A stretch of 33,876 nt of DNA from the NCBI RefSeq assembly GCF_000220395.1, contig NW_004086152.1, forward strand, positions 1-33,876, given 5' to 3'. Every line of letters begins with the position of its first letter. The stretch's first letter is position 1. The position numbers were made by a program, and so were the translations under genes. A model generated the notes under the pieces. The model was given only the letters and a program-made list of their open reading frames with translations. It made no database searches and had not been told where the DNA came from. The stretch comes from Ichthyophthirius multifiliis. Lineage: Eukaryota; Ciliophora; Oligohymenophorea; Hymenostomatida. This document shows, one piece after another, positions 24,172 to 33,876 of this stretch.

Positions 24172-27100
24172 TCACAAATTTAAATCTTTTTCTTTTTGCC
24201 CTGCTGATTATATACCCTATGTGAAAAAAGGTGAATTTTCAGTACTTAAATTTAAAGTATTTTATTATCTCAGAATACTTCTTTTTGTTTTTATTTCATA
24301 TACTTGGTTTGCATTTTTTTGAAATTTAATTAATTCACTTATTATCTTTTCTAATTCTTTTGAAGTAATATTTTTTCCTTTTAATTCTTCTAGCCTTTTT
24401 TTTTAATTTATTAAAGATTTATATAAAAAATACCTTTTTAATGAACTTTCTATAGAATTATAATATTTTTCATTTAATAAATTAAATTCAGTTTGTCTTC
24501 TAATAATTTCTTTTTGATTTATTTATTTTATAGTATTTATAGTAGTTTACCAGGAATCATTTTCCTCTTTTAAATTATTTGTTAAGGAAATTTCCATTTA
24601 CTAATTTAACTTTTATAAATTTTTTACATTTTATCTTTCTACTTTTAATGCTTCTACATATGATTCTGATTTTACTTATTCCATTGCATATTCATTTTAC
24701 ATCATTAATATTTTATTTTTAAGTCTTGTATTTTCTTTAATCAAATCCTATTCAGCTTATTGTTGATAGTCGTTACTTATTTAATTAGTATTTATATTAT
24801 CGCTTTTAAAAATTTATTAAGAAACTTTTTATAAAAGTGAATTTTTTTATGCTATATCAGCTATTGCATTTTCATATGTTAATGGCATTACTTTTTTAAT
24901 GTTTTATTCTATTTCTATTTATTTAATTAATAAATAAAGCAAATATAATATATTTTTATTTTACATTGTATAAGCTCATTTTTTTCTAAATTTGATGTTT
25001 ATTATTATTTTAAAATTAGATTATTTGTAAACGAAAAAATGCTCACTTATTTACTTCTTGTCTATAATAATTTAGAAATTTAAGTACCATTTTCATTAAT
25101 GTTTGAAGGAAAAAAATTAGACATTTATTTATTTCTTATTTTATTAATATTATTGCTACTATTATTATTCATTTAGTTTTTTTAATTATTGTACATTTCA
25201 AATTCCATATCTTCTATTTTGATTCGCATTTATTTGCTTTTCAAAATGCACTCCTGCATTACTTATTCTAAATTTCTCATGTGTTTGGATTATATTTTTA
25301 CAACATTTGTTTTGAGTTTTTATTTATATTAATCTAATATTTATTTCCATTCTAAAGAACTTATTGTCCTTATTAAATTCTAATTTATAATGTGAGAACT
25401 TTTTTAAAATATTTTTTTTTATTTTTATATAAATATACTTAATTAATAGTTTTTTTAATTAAATTATTATAAATTCATGGGAAATGGAATCTTTTGATGC
25501 AGCCTCATCTATTTTTTAAGGAAACTCAAATATTTTTTTCATAGATTCTAAATGCTAACCAGATGCACTATAATTTGTAATACTATTTTATAACTAAAGA
25601 TTACAATCATCTAATGAATCTAATGAATTTACTGATTATAAATAATTTCCTTATAAATCAATATTTTCTAAGCTTATATTTTTTCTTTATTCTAATTTTT
25701 TTTAATCATCTTAAATCTTATTTATATATTAAAAGTATATAATTAAATAAAAATATATAATATTATATATAATTATACAATATTAAATAAATAAAATATA
25801 ATAAATAATAATAAAAATAATTAATATAATTATAAATAATTATATAAATTAATAAATAATTAAAATTAATTATATATGTAAATATATATAATTAAATATT
25901 ATAATTATATTTAATTATATATATTTATATAAAATATATTAAATTATTTATAATTATATTTAATAAATATAATTAAATAATATAATATTTATTAAATATA
26001 ATTAAAAAAATAATAAATTATTAAATCTAATTTTATATAATTTTTGTAATAAAGCAATTTTTATATAAAATAAATAAAATTTTTATTAATTATAAATAGA
26101 AATTTATATAAATTCAATAATATATAATTAATTAAAATAAATAAATAATATATATAATAAAAAATATTTAATATAATTATATTTAGTATTTAAAGAAATA
26201 TATTTATTATGATTAAAATTTTAATTTATAAAATAAAATTATTAAAAATATAAAAAATTATATTTGTTATAATAAAATTATTATATAATATATATATAAA
26301 TTTAATAATTATATATATATATATATATAAATTTTTAGATATATAATTTTTACATCAAAATTAATCTTTATATTTTTATCTAAATAATTTGAAAGTTTTA
26401 TTTCTGCAAAGTTAAGTTTTTCTTTTAAAATATCTTCTATTTTCATATCAATAATTTTTTTTTTTTATTCAAGTAAATTACCACTTTCTTTTTCAAGTTT
26501 ACACACTTATTCTACCAATTTTTGAATTTATTTTTATAAAATTTCCATTTAAAAATAATTGAAACTATTTTTTTACAATTCCTTTTTATATTATAACTCA
26601 AGATTATTTTTCTCATTTGATATTTCATTCTAAATATTACAAACTCTAATATTTTCTTTTCTTAACTACATATTCTAATTAACTAATTCTTAATTTTAAT
26701 TCTATAAATCCTTTATATTTTAATTCAAACTTTTTATTAATTCATCTTTGACTCTAACTTTAGTATTTAAAAGATCAGAATAAATTCCTCCTGTTTCATA
26801 AATCTAACCATTACTATTATTTCCAATATAAATATTCCCATCTAATAACTAATACGGTCTTTACTCATTTAAATATTAATCTAATCCACTTTTAATTTTT
26901 TTAACAGCCTAAGGATCTTAAATATTAATAAATTCTAAATTCTATCTAGTTTCTAGTATAGCTTATCTATAATTTTAGGCTAAACTTTTACATTATAAAA
27001 TTTCATTTTTCATTAATTCAATTGTCTATTTAAGACTATCTTAGGAATGAATTACATTCACTTTGAAGTGATTTTTTATTGTTTTTGCTCTCGTAGCAAA

Positions 27101-28925
27101 TTTAAGTGAAGAAATTGTATCATCAGTAAATTTTGAATGCATTGAACATGTCACAATTAGGGAAGTTTTATAATTTCCACCCAAACTTTCTTATAAAATT
27201 CTTGTTAATTTGGAATCTCTATAAGGAATATGGTCTTGTCCTGTAGTTAATGAATGTATAACTTTTCCTAAACAACTCAAAGATAAATTTATTTTTATTG
27301 CTTCTTCTAAACCTTCCCCAGAAGCGCCACTTTTTGACACCTTCTCACACCCTGCTAGATCTATTAGATTTAATTTTCCAATTTTTTCAGCTCCATTCAT
27401 AAGTTTTTGCCTAATCATGACCATAAATATAGTATGAGACCTTGAACTGTACTCATTAAGTCTAGTGGCTCTTATCTACCTTGTATTATAGCCAAAATCA
27501 ACTAATTAAAGTAGCTCGTTTTCATCCTAAACCACTCTTTCAGTCAAACCTTGTACTATAATTCCTTTTTAGGGTGTTTCTTTAATTTTTAAATCTCCTT
27601 TTTTATCAAAATCATCATTATTAAAAGAGTCCTATAAACACTCTTTGTAAATTTCTAGCATAGAGCATTTTATAGTCCATTCTATTTCGTCTTGTTCTTC
27701 ATTGTTATTTGAACTATTATTTATATGTTAAAATAATTATGCACACATTCTCGGTATTATTCCCATTTATTCTTAATCTTCTATATTTCCGAACATTGTA
27801 TGAGATTTACCACTTCCTGATACTCCATATGCAAATATAGTACCATTATACCCTATTAGTACATCATTTACTACACAAGAAGCTATATTTTCATAAATTG
27901 TATCCTATATATATTTAAATATATTTTATTTTTTAAAAAATACTTGTGTTGATTCAGGTCCAAATGCACAATCTACAGTGTAGTTTACAGAATCATTTAT
28001 TATTTTTACTGTTTAATTATTTATGAATTCAATTATATTACTTCCTAATCCATTTTAGTTTAATTCTAATTCAGCCTAGTTGTTAGGTCTAAATCTTAAG
28101 TATGTTTTGACATTTCCGTTTCCTTCTAATTGTTAGGATTAATTAATATTGTTACTAGGTTTAGAATTTTTTTCAAAAATCGATTAGTTAATTATTTTTG
28201 ATTATTTTCTTGGAGATTCAAATATCGCTACAGTGTTTTATTTATTGTTTTACCTTTAAAAATGCGAAGCTTTTTATTTAGAGGAATTATGTAATATCGA
28301 TTTAGCTGAATTTATTTCTGATACTTCTTCTAATAGTTCATCGTTTTTTTATTATAATAAGAAGGTGAATTTAGTCTTTCTGATATATTATTTGTAAAGT
28401 TTTCAGTTGTACATCTATTTAAAAGAATTTCTTTTTTTTATTAATTGTTTTTGTTTTCTTCCAAACTTGACTTTTCAGAATAATGATCTAATTATTATTA
28501 ATCTTCTATTTATTTATTTTATATGTTTTCAGTTTATTTTACTAATAGAGGGCCGCTTATTTATAGGTTTAATTTTTTATTATTAATACTATTTATAGTG
28601 GAAGATAATTATTTTTAAAGAAATTATGTTTTAGGAGGATTTAATACATTTCTTAGAATTTATTATATTGAATTTAATTCATTTGACTTTTATTTATTTT
28701 TTATATTATCTATGGTATCTCCTTTTTTGTTTTTAATGGACTATTAGGTTGCACTTAAATGTAATTATTATTTTAATTTTTCGCTAGCAAAACCTTTAGA
28801 TTAAATTGTGGTAGATTGCTGATCGCTGTTTTTATATGTTTGTTTTTTTATAAAGAGTTAAAAAATTGTTTTTATGGAGATAATGAATTATTTAATGAAG
28901 TTATGTTTGTCTTTTTAGAATACAT
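24172..28925 (-). CDS. kinesin motor protein with long coiled-coil tail
   Basis: A microtubule motor of about 1342 residues. A polar N-terminal extension (about 1-265) precedes the motor domain (about 270-620): start [10 protein letters not shown]-loop [15 protein letters not shown]; switch I N-E-Y-S-S-R-S-H; switch [11 protein letters not shown]; then [13 protein letters not shown] and F-A-T-R-A-K-T-I. Coiled coil dominates the rest. Inferred exons are 28925-26354, 25716-25439, 25398-24965 and 24914-24172. Introns are 25717-26353 (637 bp), 25399-25438 (40 bp) and 24915-24964 (50 bp), and all phases agree. The N-terminal extension changes frame at 7-base T runs 28843-28849 and 28344-28350. 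Adding one base at each makes the first exon exactly 858 codons. The long intron joins in phase; alternatively 24172-25716 is a separate coiled-coil gene. The subfamily was not determined. Confidence 0.88.
25717..26353 (-). other. 637-bp intron of the kinesin gene
   Basis: The donor GTAAAA lies just after the Asp codon of ...K-I-N-F-D, and the acceptor ...AAATAAG precedes I-Q-D-D-Q-K-K-L-E-Q; both sides are phase 0 and both are coiled coil. The interior is almost only A and T, with a TA tract at about 26299-26330, while both flanks show normal coding composition. It is about ten times longer than the other introns in this window. It has no in-frame TGA, so the frame itself does not prove an intron; the composition break does. 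Confidence 0.65.
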
Positions 28926-29981
28926 GTTTTTTTACATTAATCGCTTTTATTTTAAAAATTTTAAAATATCGTTTTGAAATAAAAATTTAATTAAATTTTA
29001 TTAATTTATATATAGGAGTTATTATTTTAGTTTTAATTTATAAATAATATAGTGTTTGAATGTTTAAAATTTTATTTGATTTAAATAGTTAAAAATTTTT
29101 AATAATTTTTATCACAATAAAATATGTAATATGTTTCTATAATCATTTTAAAGTTTTTTTTATATATATAAAATAAAATTTAATTTAATTTAAATAATAT
29201 ATTGTATTTTAAACTATAAAAAATTGATTTTTATCCATTCCAGTATTATTTAGAAAATATTTTTAACAAAATATTGCATATTTATGACAAAATTTTAATA
29301 TTAAAAAAAATATTAAAATGATTAATATATAAAAATATTTAATAAATACACTTAGGTTTTATTAATTTTATGATTGAGTTAATTAATATTTTTTAATAAA
29401 AAATTTTATTTATAAAAAAATTATTTATTTATTAATATTAAATTATTTAATATTTGCTTAAAGTTAATTATTTAATTTAATTATTTTATTCATAAAATTA
29501 TTATAATAAAAGAAAATGATACACTATAATATTTTATTAAAATATATTTTGAGAAGAAATAATAAATTATTTTATATTTATAAGTAAATTAAAACAATAA
29601 TTAAATTTATTATTTTTATTAATATAAAAAAATGTAATATTATTTTATTTTTAAAAAATGTAAATTATTTAAAAGTTTTTTTATAATAATGTAATAATAT
29701 ATTTGAAGGAGCTTTCTCAAAAATTCAATTAAAATAAAGAAGACATGAATAATTAATTCTTAATTTTTATATACTAAAACAAAATAATTTCTTTTTTTTA
29801 AATTATGTTTGAAAAGTATTTATTTTATAATTTCATTTTAAAATCTAATTAATTATTTATATATATATAAAAGAAACATATTCTATAATTTATTTTTTAT
29901 GAATTAAAAAAATGTTGAAAATTATAATAAAAATTTAATAATAAAATTATTAAATTAATTTAATATTCTTAATATATTTTT
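28926..29981. other. A/T-rich spacer
   Basis: The spacer between the kinesin start and the peptidase stop, both on the minus strand, so it should hold the kinesin promoter and the peptidase 3' end. It is nearly pure A/T with no repeat longer than short A or T runs. No gene was supported. Confidence 0.65.
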
Positions 29982-31632
29982 TCATTCTCTAGTTTCACAA
30001 GTAGGTCCACTAAATCCTTTGTGACATACACATTTTCCATTAAAACAAGTACCTCTTCCTAAACATGAATCTGGACAAGCAGACATATGTAGACAGAACC
30101 TAGTAATATCAGGACAAGTAACACTACCTTTATTACCAATTCTCACAACTTAATTATTTTAATTGCATTAATATTCATTTCCATAAACTATGAATTTGAT
30201 TATAGCTTAATTACCATTAAAAATACACTTACTCTCATAACAAGCTTATGCAGGTGGAGTTCCATTCCACTTCCATTAGTTATATAAATCAGTTTTGAAA
30301 CATCTAGTATTAGAACCAGATTTTCCTCCAACACTTTACCACTATTTTGCTTAGCCTTAATCAGGATAGTTACAATGAGTATTACTATAAGATTTCCAAT
30401 ACTTACAATTATTAGAAAGACTATCTTATGCACAACTAGCAAGGCCGGCATAATCATAACTGCAATTTTTATTTACTGAATTGCAGAATTCTTAAGATTA
30501 AATATCACAGTTTGTTCCCAAGAAATTACATCCTTCTCCATAACCCCAAATTAAAGGCTAAGCCTTATTCCAATTGATTTAATACCATGTAGAAGCTTAA
30601 AATACAAGCAAAGTGAAATTCGAAAAAACACTATCATACATATCAGATCCTGTCATCATTTCGTTTCCTAAGAGTCTTCTTTCCCAATGTCCTCCTGCTG
30701 TACCATTTCCACCCTTTTATTTTTTTTTACTACATTTTTTTTTAAATAAAAATTACTTCATCTTCTAAAGGTACACCTTCAAGGGTTGGACAATTGAAGT
30801 ATTTTCTAGCATATTCTAATAATTAAGGGTCAGCAAGAACAACTCTGCCGTATCTGTCCCTTTTCTTAATATTATTTGGGAAATTACTAAAATGGTAATC
30901 AGAAAAAATTAAAGAATGTGTCATTTCATGTAGTGTGGTATAAATCCAATTTGCGACTGCCATCTTATCACCACTGTTTATAGCTTACTTAAAATATTTA
31001 AGATTCATATTAAAGTAACCAGCTAAAGGCCTTTTAGTTGAAGCAGTACCTTAGACATCACATGTACTTGCATAAGCCAAGGTATTACTTTCATCATCTG
31101 ATGCAGTTATGTAAAAGACAAAATCTGCATTTTGAACACCATTATTAATATGATCTTTAGGAATATTTACTTTAGCGTATCCACAAGGATAATTATTATA
31201 ACGACTACTGAGTCTTATAGGTTCGTTTAATCTTCTAACCCTAAGAAGTTCTTCAAAATAATTGCCAGCAGCAGGAATTAAATTTAATTCAATATATCTT
31301 TGAATAGAAAAGTGATGTTTTTCTAAATTACTATAATCAAATTTTATACGAATATTTTAGAAGCTAGATTATTCAGTGTACTTATAATTAATATCATCTT
31401 CATGTGAGCTAGCTTCTTAAATTTTCCTTATTTTTTCTTCTTCTACTAATACTTTAGAATGGATACATTTATGAGCATGTCTTTTGGAAGTTATTTCAAT
31501 ATTTTTGTTGTTTAAATATTTTCTAAATAAATTTATATAATTATATTAAGTATTTTATGCATATAATATTAGTAGAGTAGAGATGCATAAAGCAGTTAAA
31601 AATTTTATAAAAAATAACTATTTTCCTTACAT
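29982..31632 (-). CDS. leishmanolysin-like (M8) zinc metallopeptidase
   Basis: A secreted or surface zinc endopeptidase of 535 residues. The N-terminus (basic, then F-L-T-A-L-C-I-S-T-L-L-I-L-Y-A) is a signal peptide, followed by a propeptide-like region. The zinc motif is H-E-M-T-H (235-239). The third ligand is His301 in G-G-H-W-E-R-R, 62 residues on, and the Met-turn is N-E-M-M-T-G (309-314), all as in the family. The segment A-R-K-Y-F-N-C-P-T-L-E-G is also characteristic. After a Cys-rich region, the C-terminus is an EGF-like module (C-P-D-S-C-L-G-R-G-T-C...C-V-C...G-F-S-G-P-T-C) ending E-T-R-E, with no obvious GPI signal. Exons are 31632-30757 and 30713-29982; the single intron 30714-30756 (43 bp, phase 0) lies between the zinc motif and third His. 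The total is exactly 536 codons. Ciliates carry many such genes, and in parasites they act on host proteins. Here that role is only inferred. Confidence 0.95.
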
Positions 31633-33295
31633 TATTATTTTACTTTAATTTAATTATAAATAATCTTAACTATTTTTTTTATATATATGAATTATCTTTT
31701 TCTTATTAAAAAAAATATTATTATTTAAATAACTTTTATTTTTATTTATGATTTTATTTTTAATTTACTAAATTATTTTATATAAAAAATATCTTTAAAA
31801 TAAATTAAAGTTTCATTATTTTTGCAAAATAAATATATTGTTAAGAATAATATATAAAAAAATTAAATAATAAACAAAAAAATTAAATTATTAATATTAT
31901 TAAAAAGTAAATATTCAATTTAAAATATATAAAATATAATAAGAATAAGAATAATATTAATTTAGATAATTATTATTATATTTTTTTTTAAAAATATTTT
32001 CATTATAAATCTAAAATTTTATTAATATTTTTATTTTTTTTCATAATTTTTTATTATTCTTTTCATTTAAATTTTGAATAATTATCTAAAGTCTATTTAA
32101 ATATTTTGTAAATTTTATATGTATTAAAAATTATTTATTTAACGTGGATATAAAAAAATACATGCTTTTTAATATTTAAGTCATATATTTAATATAAAAT
32201 AAAAATATTACATTTTAATAAAATAAAAAAATGTGATTAAATCATAAGATGAAAATTCATATATAATTTTATTAATATGAAATTATAAATTATAATATCG
32301 AGTTATAATTTTTAAATATAACTTATAACAAATATAAAAATTTTATTCAATATCAAGTATTTGTTTATTTGTTTAATAAATAAACAAATGTTGGAAAAAA
32401 AATAAATATAAAACTATAAATTTTATATTTTTGATTTTTTTTTACATCTTTTAACTATCATTGTTCTTATTATTTATTATATTTTAAATTTAGTTTTATT
32501 TTTCAATAAAAAATCATAATATTTGTATAAATAAGTATTAACTTAATAAATTTTATATTAAATTGAATTTTAAATTTTGGTTTGTTTTATACAACGTATT
32601 GAGAAACAAATACTTTAAATTAAACTTTTTGCTGAAAGGAATTGTTTTAGATAAAATATATATACAGTAAATATATTAATAAAATGTATACTAGTTTATC
32701 AGTGATAAAAATATGCTAAGAATATTTTGTTTGGCTTAGTCTATTAAATATTATTATTTTAAATAATATTAATTAGATATATATTATAATAGTTATTTGT
32801 GCAATTTTTTATTTTCTTATAAACAATTTTCTTTGTTATATAATATTATTATGGTATAAAATATTTTATTATAATTTTAATGTTATTTGAACTATCTTTA
32901 TAAATTATGCTGTTAAAATATTAATACAAATTTTTTAAGTATTTGAATAGTATTAAAAAATAGATTAAGTAAAAAATTATTAAATTAAATTTATAATGTA
33001 ATAATAATAAAAATATTGTGAAGTTATTAAAAATACAATATATTTAAGACTTTAATAATAGTTTTGTAAACTTATCTTAATTAATTTATTCTTACTAATA
33101 ATATTATACTAAATTACTAATTAAATTATTTATAATAATACAGTAAATAAATAAGCATAAAAAATACATAATAGGTTAAATTAACAATAATAAATATATA
33201 TCAGAATTAATAAAAAATTTAAAAAAATATAAAATTAATATAATAGAATAATTAAAATTTATTTTTTATTTGTAAAAATTATGAATTATATTTAG
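31633..33295. other. A/T-rich region proximal to the G-rich end
   Basis: Mostly A/T filler. A perfect 11-base inverted repeat lies at 32359-32389. A more complex stretch at about 32430-32890 has a plus-strand frame of about 150 codons without TGA (containing L-Y-N-V-L-R-N-K-Y-F and a hydrophobic end), but it has no motif and no clear start, so it is not called. The last 200 bases before 33296 are plain A/T. Confidence 0.6.
32359..32389. repeat. 11-bp perfect inverted repeat
   Basis: The arms are ATTTGTTTATT and AATAAACAAAT with a 9-base A/T loop. It could form a hairpin in DNA or RNA. No gene ends close by, so a terminator role is not supported. Confidence 0.75.
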
Positions 33296-33299
33296 TATT

Positions 33300-33876
33300 G
33301 AAGTTGATGGGTTTATGGTCGGGAGATGGTGTTTGGCGTTAGTCGGTTTATGGTTATGGTTGGTGTCATGAAAGGAGTTGTAGACGGGGTTTATGGGATT
33401 GGGGTTAGGGTTTTGATAAAAGTTGGGCTTAGATTTGTGGGGTTATGGTTTGCAGGGTTTGGGCTAGGGTTAGAAAAGGGGATGGGTTTGAGTCGGGGTT
33501 TGTTTATCGGAATTGGTGTTGGTGTTGGTGTTAATGCGGTTGGTTATTCGGGGTTTTGGTTGGTTTATCAGGGTTGGTGTTGGTTATTCGGGGTTGGGGT
33601 TTGTTTATCTTGCGTTTGTGTTGGTTTTGGTGTTGGTGTTAGTAGGGTTGAGGTTTGTTTATCGGGGTTGGTGTTGGAGTTAGTGGGGTTGGTTATTCGG
33701 GTTGGGGTTTGTTAATCGGGGATGGTGTTGGTGGGGTTTGTTTATCGGGGTTGGTGTTGGTGTTAGTGGGGTTGGTTATTCGGGTTGGGGTTTGTTTATT
33801 GGGGTTGGTGTTGGTGTTGGTATTGGTGTTAGTGGGGTTGGTTATTCGGGGTTGGGGTTTGTTTAGAGGGGTTGGG
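33300..33876 (+). repeat. degenerate telomere-like (subtelomeric) G-rich array
   Basis: At about 33300 the sequence switches from over 85% A/T to G/T-rich with few A and very few C, and stays so to the window edge. It consists of shuffled GGGGTT, GGGTT, GGTGTT, GGGGTTT and GGTTATTC blocks. GGTTATTCGGG recurs at about 33542, 33582, 33691, 33774 and 33840, and a GGGGTTTGTTTATCGGGG-like block at about 33497, 33653, 33735 and 33787. This makes an imperfect higher-order repeat of irregular spacing that becomes more regular toward the right. The G-rich strand points 5' to 3' toward the right end, as at a right-hand telomere with G4T2 repeats. Pure tandem GGGGTT is not reached inside the window. The open frame on this strand (33326-33715) is a by-product of the lack of A. 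Confidence 0.8.

Noticed and set aside
30200..30457. An 85-residue minus-strand frame inside the peptidase
   Set aside because: An off-frame shadow of the M8 peptidase Cys-rich region; the peptidase frame explains this DNA.
5039..31632. In-frame TAA and TAG codons throughout the genes, considered as pseudogene stops
   Set aside because: They recur evenly at Gln-like positions in nine genes whose catalytic motifs are intact, and every gene ends in TGA. Reassignment to Gln is the consistent explanation.
33326..33715. A 129-residue Gly/Val-rich open frame on the plus strand
   Set aside because: It lies inside the G/T telomere-like array. It is open only because stop codons need A, and it has no motif and a highly repetitive Gly-Val-Gly composition.

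Overview
This window is nuclear DNA from a ciliate that reads TAA and TAG as glutamine and uses only TGA as a stop. It is most likely an oligohymenophorean of the Ichthyophthirius/Tetrahymena type. The basis is direct: composition is extremely A/T-rich, standard-code frames are shattered, and reading TAA/TAG as Gln restores long proteins with intact catalytic motifs. The introns are short (about 38-122 bp), A/T-rich and GT...AG, and the right end carries G-rich sequence built from T2-3G3-4 blocks. Ichthyophthirius is an inference from the very high A/T content; no species-specific marker was seen.

Layout. Positions 1-72 (-) hold a possible start of a gene running off the left edge. Positions 1278-3250 (+) hold a multi-intron, unrecognised coiled-coil gene. 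Three genes follow in tandem on the minus strand: a PP2C protein phosphatase (5039-6258), an EF-hand protein with a Q/N-rich tail (6440-8245), and a membrane-anchored hybrid histidine kinase (8466-11112). A histidine acid phosphatase with one membrane anchor (12951-14354, +) converges on a HOOK-domain coiled-coil protein (14550-16274, -). Next come a cyclic-nucleotide-binding-domain K+ channel (16760-20542, -), a long kinesin (24172-28925, -) and a leishmanolysin-like (M8) zinc peptidase with an EGF-like end (29982-31632, -). The gaps are almost pure A/T with simple repeats. From about 33300 to the end the sequence switches abruptly to a degenerate telomere-like array whose G-rich strand runs toward the right edge.

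The genes do not form an operon or one pathway; each has its own spacer of 180 bp to several kb. Common themes are signalling (PP2C, hybrid kinase, EF-hand, ligand-gated channel), microtubule transport (kinesin, HOOK adaptor) and secreted or surface hydrolases (acid phosphatase, M8 peptidase), which fits a free-swimming or parasitic ciliate. For the PP2C, histidine kinase, kinesin and M8 peptidase, inferred splicing gives coding lengths divisible by three. The kinesin does so only if one base is added at each of two 7-base homopolymers. The most interesting points are the telomere-like array, the 637-bp intron of the kinesin, the two homopolymer-associated frame breaks in its N-terminus, and a purine-skewed, TGA-poor block at about 22560-23930.
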